Made by a program: the position numbers and the translations under genes
DNA from: Moheibacter sediminis
Lineage (GTDB): Bacteria > Bacteroidota > Bacteroidia > Flavobacteriales > Weeksellaceae
Reading direction: 5' to 3'
Length of the DNA stretch: 64,000 nt
NCBI RefSeq assembly: GCF_900176425.1
Contig: NZ_FWXS01000008.1
Coordinates: 1 to 64,000 of the forward strand
Shown: piece by piece, positions 52,842 to 62,011 of the stretch
Layout: each line of letters starts with the position of its first letter
How positions within the stretch are numbered: position 1 is the stretch's first letter
The notes under the pieces: model-generated
Databases searched by the model: none
Seen by the model: only the letters and a program-made list of their open reading frames with translations
What the model was told of the DNA's origin: nothing

Positions 52842-53543
52842 ATGAAAAAATCAATTTTACTGCTATTCTTTTTTATTTTCCGTAGTATCTTAAATGCGCA
52901 GGTTACTTATTATATCACAACAGATAGTATAAAGATGACAGAGGAAAATTACCTCCAGATCAAAAAAGAAATGAATGAGAGAAAAGATCTTGTAGGTAAG
53001 TATCAGGAAATCCTCATAAAATCTGACCATGGGAACGATACAATCATTAAGACAATTAAATTTGAAAAAATAACTTTTGCAATTGGTAAAAATCAAAAGT
53101 TTTATGATCCTTATGCTGAGCAAAGGAAATTAATCGGGAGCCATTTTCCTATAGAGTTATTCCGGGACGAAAATGATAACTATTACGATACTGATTTTTT
53201 AAAAGGAAAACCGACGGTTGTAAATTTCTGGTTTACAAATTGTCCGCCTTGCATAGAAGAAATACCTGATTTATATAAATTGAAAAAAGAGTATGACGAT
53301 TCTGTAAATTTTATAGCCATTACTTTTGAAAGCAGGAAAAAAGTGAACAAATTTTTAGAGAAAAAACCTTTTTTTAACTTCTATCATATTCCTGACTCCC
53401 AAAAACCAATCAATAAGTTAAAAGTTGAATCTTATCCGATAACCTTTTTATTGAATAAAGAGGGTGAAATTGTAAATATCTACGGCGGAAATTTGTTCTT
53501 TCAGATGCAAAACTTGAAAAATCTATTAGGATGGTTGAAGTAA
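52842..53543 (+). CDS. TlpA-like exported thioredoxin-fold protein
   Basis: A 233-residue exported protein with an N-terminal signal segment (residues 3-19). The thioredoxin motif CPPC (Cys134, Cys137) sits in VNFWFTNCPPCIEEIPDLY, and SYPITFLLNKEGEIVNIYGG supplies the conserved cis-Pro. Such TlpA/ResA proteins reduce disulphides in the periplasm. The preceding terminator means it may be transcribed by read-through or on its own. It could maintain the cysteines of the JAMM lipoprotein upstream, which is only a suggestion from the context. Confidence 0.87.
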   Translation: MKKSILLLFFFIFRSILNAQVTYYITTDSIKMTEENYLQIKKEMNERKDLVGKYQEILIKSDHGNDTIIKTIKFEKITFAIGKNQKFYDPYAEQRKLIGSHFPIELFRDENDNYYDTDFLKGKPTVVNFWFTNCPPCIEEIPDLYKLKKEYDDSVNFIAITFESRKKVNKFLEKKPFFNFYHIPDSQKPINKLKVESYPITFLLNKEGEIVNIYGGNLFFQMQNLKNLLGWLK

Positions 53544-53559
53544 GTAATTCATAAACAAA

Positions 53560-53592
53560 AAACCCTCCCCGACAATCTGCCTCGGAGGGTTT
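53560..53592 (-). terminator. Terminator for the CarboxypepD-like gene (duplicate family)
   Basis: AAACCCTCC (53560-53568) pairs with GGAGGGTTT (53584-53592), with T-run on the minus strand. Its core at 53564-53581 is identical over 18 nt to that of the terminator at 54616. Confidence 0.8.
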
Positions 53593-53619
53593 GTAATATG
53601 TAAATTATTTATCTGTGAA

Positions 53620-54483
53620 TTATTCAGGCTCATCCTGAACCACATCTTTCTCACCTTTTTGTTTGAGGTATGCAATTTCTAAACTAGCTATAAATATGCC
53701 GCCGTTTTTCTCCCATTCACTCTGACTCTGGCGACGAAACAAAAGATTTTTTGAGAGTGAATTTTTTGCAGAGACACCAAATACAAAATCATGGTTTTCC
53801 AATGATTTGTAATCTACAAGTTGTAATGTGACTGCAATTTGATTTAAATCATTGAATACAAGCCCATATTGTGACAGGTCTATTTTCTGCCAGCCTGTAG
53901 TAGTTGTTTTATAAATGATGTTTTCGTCAAGAATTAATTTTCCGGGAAGATTATCTTTTACATCATAAATATTAATTTTCAAAGTGATTTCCTCGTATTT
54001 CGAACTTGGAATGATATGGAAATTGTAATCTTTCAATTTGGTTTTCCGGTAAATGTTGAAAATATTTCCCTGTTCTACGGTAGGTAAATTTTCGTCAAAC
54101 ATTTTAGAGAAGGTAAGCATCGGCTTAGATTTCTGACCTATTATTTTGTCTTTCATCTTGTTATTGCTTAGCACTGCAGTTTCCAAAACTATAGAATTGT
54201 ATTCCAGAGTAACATTGCCGTTGGCTGCCAAATCATTTTTGTTTTGAATCTGATCAAAATAGCCGGTAGCGCTGAAAACGATTTGAGTGTGAATGCTGTC
54301 AGGGATTATAATTTTGTAAATTCCGTTTTCATCTGAAATTGTTCCCAAATCGGAGTCTTTTATTCCGACAGAACAATATGCCAGAGGTTCATTATCCTGA
54401 TTTTTGATTATTCCGTTGATGGTTGTTTGTGAATAAGTGAGAACTGCAACTAATGAAATTGTCAGATATAAATATTTATGCAT
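53620..54483 (-). CDS. Exported carboxypeptidase-regulatory-like protein
   Basis: A 287-residue exported protein with signal peptide MHKYLYLTISLVAVLTYSQ. Residues 22-95 form a CarboxypepD_reg-like beta-sandwich (TTINGIIKNQDNEPLAYCSVGIKDSDLGTISDENG), a domain often used as N-terminal plug extension in TonB receptors and alone in surface proteins. The rest (FNIYRKTKLKDYNFHIIPSSKYEEI; LSQYGLVFNDLNQIAVTLQLVDY) is a beta-rich region of unknown family. It lies upstream of the TonB-receptor gene's 3' end on the same strand, but a terminator separates them. Function unknown. Confidence 0.82.
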   Translation of the reverse strand: MHKYLYLTISLVAVLTYSQTTINGIIKNQDNEPLAYCSVGIKDSDLGTISDENGIYKIIIPDSIHTQIVFSATGYFDQIQNKNDLAANGNVTLEYNSIVLETAVLSNNKMKDKIIGQKSKPMLTFSKMFDENLPTVEQGNIFNIYRKTKLKDYNFHIIPSSKYEEITLKINIYDVKDNLPGKLILDENIIYKTTTTGWQKIDLSQYGLVFNDLNQIAVTLQLVDYKSLENHDFVFGVSAKNSLSKNLLFRRQSQSEWEKNGGIFIASLEIAYLKQKGEKDVVQDEPE

Positions 54484-54615
54484 TTTTGGTTTTTTTATAA
54501 GACGACTAAAAGCCTGAAAAGGTTTCAGGGAATATGAAAAATTGACTTTTAATTATAAGAGAGGTATATCTGAATTCAGATAATTCAACCAATAAATATA
54601 AATTAATAGAAATAA

Positions 54616-54646
54616 AAACCTCCCCGACAATCTGCCGGAGAGGTTT
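54616..54646 (-). terminator. TonB-receptor terminator (duplicate family)
   Basis: AAACCTC (54616-54622) pairs with GAGGTTT (54640-54646); the minus-strand arm ends in TTTTT. Shares the 18-nt core CCTCCCCGACAATCTGCC with the terminator at 53564. Confidence 0.8.
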
Positions 54647-54675
54647 ATTATATGAAATTTATAAAGTCTAAAGAA

Positions 54676-57117
54676 TTACATTTCGCCACCCATTTCATCT
54701 TCCATACCGCCTTGTCTGTCTTGTCTTCTCTGGTCTCTTTTAGACTGGTTAAAACGGTAAGTGAAGTTGAGGTTGAATGTACGCACGCCCCAACGGTTTT
54801 CACTGCTGACAACGAAATCCTCTCCCCATGAATCTACCTCAAATCCTCTGGTGTCGAATACGTCACGTACATTAAATGTGATGGTTGCACGGTCATTGAA
54901 GAGGTCTTTGCTGAGTGATAAGTCAACACTGTAGTTGGCTTTTCTGTCCATCTGTGCAGTTTTTTGTCCTCCTCTGTAATTTCCTGCAATCTGTGCAGAG
55001 AAGCTTGCCGGCAATGTAAATGTACTGCTCAAGCGTCCGAACCAGCTGGTTCCTTCTCCATCGAAGCTTGTGATTCTTGTGATGGTTTCGCCTGTGTCGG
55101 GATTGGTGCGTGTATCGGTAATCTCACCATCGGTTTTGTAACCAAATACGTTTACATTCCCCATGATGTTCCACCATTTCCAAGGACGGTAAGTGAAGGT
55201 CAAATCTCCCCCGTAACGCTGTTCCGTACCTACGTTGACTGGCCGTGTAACTAATGACATATCGTCTAATGTGGACTGGTAACGCTGAATGTTGTCGGTA
55301 GTATTGGAGTAATAAACATTGGGTGTCAACATCAGCTTTCCGATTTTGGTGATGTAAGAAAGTTCATACGAATCTGTGTATTGCGGATCTAAATCAGGGT
55401 TACCCATGAAGATAATCCTGTTGTTGGAATAAGACGTAAACGGAATCAGATCCCATCCGCGCGGTCTCCTTATGCGGCGGCTGTAACTTAACTGTAGCTG
55501 GTCTTCGCTTTCGAATTGGTAGTTCAGGAATAAACTCGGGAAGAAATCTACGTAGTTTTTCTTGGTTTTGCTTTGGTTTAAAATGGAATTGACGGTGATG
55601 TCTGAGTTTTCCATTCTCAATCCTGCAAAGAATGAGAATTTACCAAAAGCGTTTCCGTACTGTGCATAAGCTGCATATACGTTTTGTAAATAGTCGGTAT
55701 TGTTTGAGAAATCAGGTTTTGATATCCAGCCCTCTGTGCCTAAACTGTCCACGCTGAAATTGGTCAATGTACCTTCCATTTCTCCTCTTGCACCCAATTC
55801 AAATCTTCCTTTTTCTCCGAATGGATAAATATAATCTGCTGAAATCAATACTCTGCGCTGACGCTCATAGCTGAATGATCTTTCTGTAGAATTAACGGCA
55901 TCGCCGATCTCTCTCAAAAATGCATCTTCTGTTTCTTTGCTGTATGAAGCCCTTGCATCTACCGTGAATTCGTGTCCGGGTTCGTTGAATTCATGCTTGA
56001 AATTGAAATTAATTTCTCCGCTGTAGTCATCTTCCTCTTCGTTTTCTGTACGAATGGAATTCCCTGTTGGTGAGAAGTTTGAGTCAAACATATTGTAAGC
56101 AATGCTTGAAATATTTTCGTTTTTACCATCTCTGTAGTTACCTGAAACTGTAAAAGTGTTTCTGTCGTCGAGGTAATATTCAGTTCCTAAATTGATGTTA
56201 TAGCCGTTGTTTATACGGTTTGATTCTCCAATCATGTTTTCATAACGCGCCGTACCATTGGAGTCGAAACGGGTTGTGTTGGATTTATTTTCTCCTTCTC
56301 TTTCCTGGTATCTGTACCCTAAAGTGGTAAATAAATTCCACTTGCCTGTGCGGTAATTGATGGTTGCGGATGCTCCAGCGGTTTCAGGAATTCCTCCGAA
56401 AACGCTTACGGAACCATTCATTCCCTGCAATTTTCCTTTTTTGAGGATGATGTTGATGATACCTGCAGTTCCTTCTGCTTCGTATCTTGCAGATGGATTG
56501 GTTACAATTTCGATTCGCTGCACAGCATCAGCAGGTAAATTTTGTAATGCGGTTGCAGGATCTGAAATCCCAACCATGCTCGATGGTTTTCCGTCAATCA
56601 AAATCCTTACGTTTTCATTTCCACGAAGACTTACATTTCCTTCGCCGTCGACTTGTACAGAAGGTACGTTTTGTAATGCGTCTGACATGGAAGCTCCTTT
56701 TGCCAATGCGTCTTGTGAGAGATCATATACCTTTTTGTCGAGTTCCATTTTATAAGTTTGATTGGTTCCGACGATATTGGCACCTTCCAAAGCAACGACT
56801 GAATTTTCACCTAATTTGATGTTCCCGACACTCATGGTCTGGGTAATTGAAATGGGCTGCTCGTATTTGCTGCCACCGAAAGATTCTAAATAAAGAATGT
56901 AATCTCCGGGAGTAACTTCTATAGAAAATACGCCTGTGCTGTCGGTGATGCCTGCGAATAATTCTGCGTAGGTTCCGGGTTCTTGTATAGAAACGGTAAC
57001 GTATTCCAACGGAGCGTTGGCATTATCGGTTACTTTTCCTGTAAGGTTTACATTTTGTGCAATCGATTGAATGGCTAAGAAGGAAATGATGAACGTGTAA
57101 ATGGATTTTGTAAACAT
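54676..57117 (-). CDS. TonB-dependent receptor, outer-membrane barrel family
   Basis: An 813-residue outer-membrane receptor. ATG 57117 starts the signal peptide MFTKSIYTFIISFLAIQSIAQ. Residues 22-100 form a CarboxypepD_reg-like domain (NLTGKVTDNANAPLEYVTVSI). The plug follows with MSDALQNVPSVQVDGEGNVSLRG and VRILIDGKPSS, then NPSARYEAEGTAGIINIILKKG. The rest is an OMP_b-brl_3-type barrel of about 550 residues. The acidic/Met-rich tail GGMEDEMGGEM is odd. Ligand unknown; such receptors take up large nutrients using TonB energy. Its terminator resembles that of the next gene. Confidence 0.93.
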   Translation of the reverse strand: MFTKSIYTFIISFLAIQSIAQNVNLTGKVTDNANAPLEYVTVSIQEPGTYAELFAGITDSTGVFSIEVTPGDYILYLESFGGSKYEQPISITQTMSVGNIKLGENSVVALEGANIVGTNQTYKMELDKKVYDLSQDALAKGASMSDALQNVPSVQVDGEGNVSLRGNENVRILIDGKPSSMVGISDPATALQNLPADAVQRIEIVTNPSARYEAEGTAGIINIILKKGKLQGMNGSVSVFGGIPETAGASATINYRTGKWNLFTTLGYRYQEREGENKSNTTRFDSNGTARYENMIGESNRINNGYNINLGTEYYLDDRNTFTVSGNYRDGKNENISSIAYNMFDSNFSPTGNSIRTENEEEDDYSGEINFNFKHEFNEPGHEFTVDARASYSKETEDAFLREIGDAVNSTERSFSYERQRRVLISADYIYPFGEKGRFELGARGEMEGTLTNFSVDSLGTEGWISKPDFSNNTDYLQNVYAAYAQYGNAFGKFSFFAGLRMENSDITVNSILNQSKTKKNYVDFFPSLFLNYQFESEDQLQLSYSRRIRRPRGWDLIPFTSYSNNRIIFMGNPDLDPQYTDSYELSYITKIGKLMLTPNVYYSNTTDNIQRYQSTLDDMSLVTRPVNVGTEQRYGGDLTFTYRPWKWWNIMGNVNVFGYKTDGEITDTRTNPDTGETITRITSFDGEGTSWFGRLSSTFTLPASFSAQIAGNYRGGQKTAQMDRKANYSVDLSLSKDLFNDRATITFNVRDVFDTRGFEVDSWGEDFVVSSENRWGVRTFNLNFTYRFNQSKRDQRRQDRQGGMEDEMGGEM

Positions 57118-57153
57118 TTTGATTTTTGTACTATTGGTGTTTTTTTTCAAGAA

Positions 57154-57179
57154 AAATGCCTTATGTGTATAAGGCATTT
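57154..57179 (-). terminator. Terminator for the Spy-like gene
   Basis: A perfect 11-bp stem AAATGCCTTAT (57154-57164) with 57169-57179, tetraloop GTGT. It is followed on the minus strand by TTTTC and a T8 run. Confidence 0.82.
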
Positions 57180-57207
57180 GATTAGTGTGTTTATAATCAG
57201 ATGATTA

Positions 57208-57579
57208 TTATTTTGAAGCTTTCAAGTCAGCTTTTTTGTTTTTTTCATCTACTTTTTGCTGATGGAGCTTATCTTGTTTTGCTCTTTGTTCCGGTGTAAG
57301 AACCGCATCAATGGCAGCTTGTTTTTCGTCATTCAGTTTTTTGAAATCTGTAGCTGTTCCATTTGCTCTTATGGCTTGTTTTTTGGTTTTGTAATCATCG
57401 TTGATTTTCTGTACCTGAACTTTCTGAGCTTCTGTAAGATTTAACTCTTTGCTCCACTCATCTAAGTTGTTCTTTTTATCAACTTTTACAGCAGAAGATT
57501 CTTTCGTTTTTGATTTTTCCTGAGCGCTGCTGATGCCTACGAAAGCAAATACAGCAACTAATAAGAATAATTTTTTCAT
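57208..57579 (-). CDS. Small exported Spy/CpxP-like helical protein
   Basis: A 123-residue exported protein. ATG 57579 (MKKLFLLVAVFAFVGISSAQ signal peptide) is chosen over the start at 57627, which adds a polar lead. The mature part is a lysine-rich helix (residues 40-123) with LTEAQKVQVQKI and later LTPEQRAKQDKL, two LTxxQ-like motifs typical of Spy/CpxP periplasmic chaperones and of DUF4890-like proteins in Bacteroidota. It may bind unfolded proteins or metals in the periplasm. Terminated by a strong hairpin. Moderately sure of the family. Confidence 0.8.
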   Translation of the reverse strand: MKKLFLLVAVFAFVGISSAQEKSKTKESSAVKVDKKNNLDEWSKELNLTEAQKVQVQKINDDYKTKKQAIRANGTATDFKKLNDEKQAAIDAVLTPEQRAKQDKLHQQKVDEKNKKADLKASK

Positions 57580-57672
57580 TGTAATGTTTTTTTTAGTTAA
57601 AAATTGTTCACATCTCTGACTCACCAATATTAAGCCAAATCCAAAGACGAAAATAATAATTTTTTGTTAAAC

Positions 57673-59154
57673 TTAATAAGCTTTCGCGTACAATACTTTG
57701 AACTTTGCAGGTTTTTCCGAATAAAAATCTGTTCCGGTTTCCGTTCCTTCAATATTTTCTAAAGGAATACAACGGATGGTTGCTTTGGTTTCGTTCTTGA
57801 TTTTTTCTTCCGTTTCAGGAGTTCCGTCCCAATAAGCTGAAATGAACCCGCCTTTGTTTTCTAAAACTTCTTTGAATTCTTCGTAAGATGTAACTTCAGT
57901 TATGTTTTCTTCTCTGAATTTATGCGCTCTGTCGAATATACTTGTCTGGATTTCTTCTAATTTTAATTCAATCGTATCCGCTAAACCATCTAATTTCTCA
58001 AATGATTTTTCCAAAGTATCACGACGCGCCATTTCCACTTGTCCATTTTCCAAATCTCTTGGTCCGATGGCAATTCTCAATGGAACTCCTTTCAGTTCGT
58101 ATTCATTAAATTTCCATCCTGGTTTTACTGTATCGTCATCATCAAATTTGACAGAAATTCCTTTTGATTTTAATTCTTTGACCAACTTATCAGCTACTTC
58201 AGAAATTTTATTTTTCTGTTCGTCGTCTCTGTAAATCGGAACAATTACCACTTGAATCGGAGCCAGTTTTGGAGGTAAAACCAATCCGTTATCATCCGAA
58301 TGTGTCATGATCAAAGCCCCAATCAATCTCGTAGAAACGCCCCATGAAGTTGCCCAAACATAATCTAAAGTTCCCTCTTTTGTTGCGAATTTTACATCGA
58401 ATGCTTTGGCAAAATTTTGTCCTAAAAAGTGTGATGTTCCTGCTTGTAATGCTTTTCCATCCTGCATCAATGCTTCGATGCAATAAGTATCTTCCGCTCC
58501 AGCAAATCTTTCGTTTGCAGATTTAACTCCTTTCACAACCGGAATTCCCATGAAACCTTCTACAAAATCAGCATACACATCCAACATTTGTTTGGTTTCC
58601 ACGATTGCCTCTTCTTTGGTTGCGTGCGCGGTATGTCCTTCTTGCCATAAGAATTCGGCAGTTCTCAAAAATAAACGCGTTCTCATTTCCCAACGAACAA
58701 CGTTTGCCCATTGGTTGATCAAAATCGGTAAATCACGGTAAGACTGAATCCAACCTTTGTACGTGCTCCAAATAATTGCTTCAGAAGTAGGCCTTACAAT
58801 AAGTTCTTCTTCTAATTTTGCATTTGGATCCACGATTAATTTTCCCGGATTATTTTCATCATTTTTTAAACGATAATGTGTAACTACTGCACATTCTTTA
58901 GCAAATCCTTCTGCATTTTTTTCTTCTGCTTCAAACAAACTTTTGGGCACAAAAAGAGGGAAATAAGCATTTTGGTGACCTGTTTCTTTGAACATACGGT
59001 CTAATTCTGCCTGCATTTTTTCCCAAATGGCATATCCGTAGGGTTTGATAACCATACAGCCTCTGACTTTTGAGTTTTCTGCCATTCCGGTTTGGATGAC
59101 TAACTCGTTGTACCACTTGGAATAATCCTCTTTTCTTGATGTAAGTTTTGCCAT
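57673..59154 (-). CDS. proS: Proline--tRNA ligase
   Basis: A 493-residue class II aminoacyl-tRNA synthetase of the archaeal/eukaryotic-like type without the editing insertion. ATG 59154 ([19 protein letters not shown]) matches the family start; the frame is open back to 59259 but without conserved sequence. Motif 2 is around [11 protein letters not shown]... [31 protein letters not shown], and motif 3 [15 protein letters not shown] with [28 protein letters not shown]. It charges tRNA-Pro. Divergent from the Trp/Gly-rich lipoprotein gene. Confidence 0.96.
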   Translation of the reverse strand: MAKLTSRKEDYSKWYNELVIQTGMAENSKVRGCMVIKPYGYAIWEKMQAELDRMFKETGHQNAYFPLFVPKSLFEAEEKNAEGFAKECAVVTHYRLKNDENNPGKLIVDPNAKLEEELIVRPTSEAIIWSTYKGWIQSYRDLPILINQWANVVRWEMRTRLFLRTAEFLWQEGHTAHATKEEAIVETKQMLDVYADFVEGFMGIPVVKGVKSANERFAGAEDTYCIEALMQDGKALQAGTSHFLGQNFAKAFDVKFATKEGTLDYVWATSWGVSTRLIGALIMTHSDDNGLVLPPKLAPIQVVIVPIYRDDEQKNKISEVADKLVKELKSKGISVKFDDDDTVKPGWKFNEYELKGVPLRIAIGPRDLENGQVEMARRDTLEKSFEKLDGLADTIELKLEEIQTSIFDRAHKFREENITEVTSYEEFKEVLENKGGFISAYWDGTPETEEKIKNETKATIRCIPLENIEGTETGTDFYSEKPAKFKVLYAKAY

Positions 59155-59256
59155 AAAAATGTCTCTTTGTCTATTAATTTTACGATTTCGTCTATAATTC
59201 AGAATTGGCATAGAAATTGCGCCTGAATTCTGTAAAAAATCTGTAACTTGCAGATG

Positions 59257-59264
59257 CAAAAATA
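59257..59264 (-). promoter_or_regulatory. -7 box for proS
   Basis: Minus-strand TATTTTTG matches TAnnTTTG, about 103 nt before ATG 59154, leaving a leader near 100 nt. Confidence 0.35.
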
Positions 59265-59293
59265 AAGATTACAACCTTGCTAAAAATATAAAA

Positions 59294-60484
59294 ATGAACA
59301 AAGTTTATACATACCCTCAAAAAATCTTCAAATCTTTAGCTGCTCTAGCCGTAATTTTTGGAGTAACTTCTTGTGCTACTTCTCAGTCAACTGCTGCTTC
59401 AAGCGGAGAAACGGATGGAATTTATTACAGTCCTTCCAAAGATGGACAGGTTCAGTATGTTTCAAATGAAACTCCTCAAGACTACGAAATCAAAGTTGGC
59501 GGTGCTTATTTTGATGCCAATGGAAATGGGGCAGAAGAATTTTATTACGAAGAAGGAACTGCTCAAGAAACACAGGATGTGAATGTATATACCGGATCAA
59601 ATAATATTTATGTTGCTTCCGGAACTACAGACTGGGGACGCTATGACGGTGTAGATATCACAGTTAACAACTGGGGCTGGAATGACCCTTGGATGGGTGG
59701 CTGGGGCTACGGTTATGGATTCAACAACTGGGGTTGGGGAATGGGCTGGAATTCTTGGGGCATGGGCTGGAACTGGGGATATCCTAGATGGGGCTGGCAC
59801 AATCCTTACTGGGGAGGTGGCTGGGGCTACAACAACTGGGGTTGGGGTGGTTACCCATACTATGGTGGTTTTTACGGAGGTTACTATGGTGGCTATTATG
59901 GAAACGGATATTATTACAGAAACAGAGTTCAGTCAGGTATACGTCCCGGTTCAAACTTAGCATATTCTCCGTTTAATGATAGAGGCGGAAATGTAAGAAG
60001 AGGAAACAGCTTCGCTCAAGGAAGTTCAGGAGTGAGACCGACCCGAAATGGAAATGTAAGAATGGACAATAGTTCAGGAGTTAGATCAAACCAATCCAAT
60101 GTACGCCCGGTAAGAACTGAACAACCTGTAAGAAATAATAATACAATATCTGGGGATAATCCAGTAAGACCAACCAGAAGCGAAGGAAATGTAAGACCGG
60201 TTCGTGCTACAGTTCCAAATGAAATTAGACAAAACAATACGCCGGTTCGCACAAACAACAATCCAGTTCGTACTAATAATAATCAAATCAGAACGAACGA
60301 GCCAAACAGATCAGTTTCACCACAAAGAAATAATCAGCAGCCTGTAAGAAGCAACCAAGGAATTCAAAGTTCACCAAACAGAGGTTCATCAAATAGCGGT
60401 GGAATCAGAAGCGGTGGTGGAAGTCCTTCAAGAGGTTCTAGCGGTGGTGGCGGCGGAGTTAGAAGCGGCGGTGGAAGAAGGTAA
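59294..60484 (+). CDS. Low-complexity Trp/Gly-rich lipoprotein with Val-Arg repeats
   Basis: A 396-residue lipoprotein with lipobox VTSC (Cys27). Residues ~30-110 are ordinary, then a Trp/Gly/Tyr-rich block (NWGW, GMGWNSWGMGWN, GGYYGGYYGN) extends to about 215. The C-terminal half consists of repeats around NVRPVRT, VRTNNNPVRTNN, ending in GGIRSGGG and GGGGGVRSGGGRR, strongly basic. The family is common in flavobacteria and is sometimes mislabelled as prolyl-tRNA synthetase because it lies beside proS. Such aromatic-Gly and Arg-rich low-complexity sequence may stick to surface or nucleic acid. Function unknown. Confidence 0.85.
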   Translation: MNKVYTYPQKIFKSLAALAVIFGVTSCATSQSTAASSGETDGIYYSPSKDGQVQYVSNETPQDYEIKVGGAYFDANGNGAEEFYYEEGTAQETQDVNVYTGSNNIYVASGTTDWGRYDGVDITVNNWGWNDPWMGGWGYGYGFNNWGWGMGWNSWGMGWNWGYPRWGWHNPYWGGGWGYNNWGWGGYPYYGGFYGGYYGGYYGNGYYYRNRVQSGIRPGSNLAYSPFNDRGGNVRRGNSFAQGSSGVRPTRNGNVRMDNSSGVRSNQSNVRPVRTEQPVRNNNTISGDNPVRPTRSEGNVRPVRATVPNEIRQNNTPVRTNNNPVRTNNNQIRTNEPNRSVSPQRNNQQPVRSNQGIQSSPNRGSSNSGGIRSGGGSPSRGSSGGGGGVRSGGGRR

Positions 60485-60518
60485 TTAATTTCAGATTAAA
60501 AAATTTTTAAAGAATTAA

Positions 60519-61934
60519 ATGAAAAAGATAATAGTAGGATTGGGATTGTTAGGAGGAATTGGATACGCACAAACTGTGCAGGACATAAATTCAATTTCAG
60601 CTTTCTCAAATGACATCAATGCAGGAAGTGCGAGATACATAGGGATGGGTGGTGCCATGGGTGCATTGGGTGGAGACATTTCTTCCATCGAACAAAACCC
60701 TGCCGGTATAGCACTTGCCATTACAAGTGAAGTAAGTGCGACATTGGGAGTGACTTCTTTTAAAAATGAAGCCAAATTTGGAAACACTACCAAAGCAGAT
60801 GACAACGATTTCTTATTTACAAATGTGGGTGGTGTTTTTGTTTTTCATAATGATGCCGGTTTGTGGAATCGTTTTTCTATTGGATTTAAATATTCGCAGG
60901 AATCTTTGGACAACCATATACAAATGGCAAGGAATAATAATATTGCCATGTCATTGCCTGATGTTGACGATCCGAATTTAATTACAAATTATACAATGGC
61001 AGGCTACCAGGATCAGGTTGTGGGTTATAAAACCAAAATGACTTTGGATTTCGGTGCCAGCTACAACGACAGACTTTATTTAGGTTTAGGTTTAAATCTG
61101 CATGATACTGAATTCAATAATTATGTGGTTTTTGATGAAGACACAAATGGAACTGTTTACCGTTATGATTTGAATGGAACTCCATATTATACAAGAGGCT
61201 CCGGAGTTTCGGTAAGCGTAGGGGCAATTGGTAAGATCAACGATAATTTCAGATTGGGTCTTGCTTATCATAGTCCAACCTGGTATGGTCAGGCTGAGGA
61301 AGAATTTTTGGCTGATTTACCGATTTCAGATTCTACAAATTATTACGACAGATATTATTCGCAATACGACAGAACCTCTAACGGAAGATTGGTAGGTAGT
61401 GCGGGATTGGTTTTGGCCAAATCTTTGGCATTAAATTTTGATTATACTTATCATATGAATGGTACAACCCAATTCAGACCATCAGGAAATTTCCAAAACA
61501 TCAATAATTTCTTAGATGATTACATGGTAAACAGCAGTGAGTTCAGAGTTGGTGGAGAATATAGAATCGAAAAATTCAGATTGAGAGCAGGTTACAACTT
61601 TGTTCAGTCTCCTTATGATGAATTGTCTTTGGTAGCTGATTTAGGAAATGGAACTCAGGTTACAGAAAATTTCTCTCAGGTATTCCGCGGAGATATCAAC
61701 CGTTTCAGCGTTGGTGCAGGATATGATTTTGGAGGATTTTATCTTGATGCAGCTTATCAGTTGCAAAACCAAAAATATAAATATGTATTTGGCTACGCAG
61801 ATTATGTAGATTTTGATATAAATGACAATTATGCTTATTATGCAACATTGCCTTTAAACTCAGACTATAACTACGTTGCGGATGTAAAAGAAAACAGAGG
61901 AATGTTTCTTCTGACTGCAGGTTGGCAGTTTTAA
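60519..61934 (+). CDS. OmpP1/FadL-type outer-membrane transporter
   Basis: A 471-residue outer-membrane protein with signal peptide MKKIIVGLGLLGGIGYA. The N-terminus SARYIGMGGAMGALGGDISSIEQNPAGIALA matches the conserved hatch of OmpP1/FadL/TodX-type barrels. Amphipathic barrel strands run to the end, which is aromatic (LLTAGWQF), the outer-membrane assembly signal. The family moves hydrophobic compounds such as fatty acids across the outer membrane. It lies 34 bp behind the Trp/Gly-rich lipoprotein and may be co-transcribed. Followed by a bidirectional terminator. Confidence 0.9.
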   Translation: MKKIIVGLGLLGGIGYAQTVQDINSISAFSNDINAGSARYIGMGGAMGALGGDISSIEQNPAGIALAITSEVSATLGVTSFKNEAKFGNTTKADDNDFLFTNVGGVFVFHNDAGLWNRFSIGFKYSQESLDNHIQMARNNNIAMSLPDVDDPNLITNYTMAGYQDQVVGYKTKMTLDFGASYNDRLYLGLGLNLHDTEFNNYVVFDEDTNGTVYRYDLNGTPYYTRGSGVSVSVGAIGKINDNFRLGLAYHSPTWYGQAEEEFLADLPISDSTNYYDRYYSQYDRTSNGRLVGSAGLVLAKSLALNFDYTYHMNGTTQFRPSGNFQNINNFLDDYMVNSSEFRVGGEYRIEKFRLRAGYNFVQSPYDELSLVADLGNGTQVTENFSQVFRGDINRFSVGAGYDFGGFYLDAAYQLQNQKYKYVFGYADYVDFDINDNYAYYATLPLNSDYNYVADVKENRGMFLLTAGWQF

Positions 61935-61957
61935 ATTGGACTAGGTTAATACAAATG

Positions 61958-61993
61958 AAAAGGTGACTTGAATCAAATCAAGTCACCTTTTTC
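61958..61993. terminator. Bidirectional terminator
   Basis: A perfect 14-bp stem (61958-61971 with 61978-61991) between the convergent FadL-type and guaB genes, with T5 on the plus side and AAAA/TTTT on the other. Confidence 0.88.
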
Positions 61994-62011
61994 TATTTAT
62001 CTTAGTTTGAA

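Noticed and set aside
59294-60484. Prolyl-tRNA synthetase label sometimes given to this protein type
   Set aside because: No class II synthetase motif is present; the real proS is the adjacent divergent gene.
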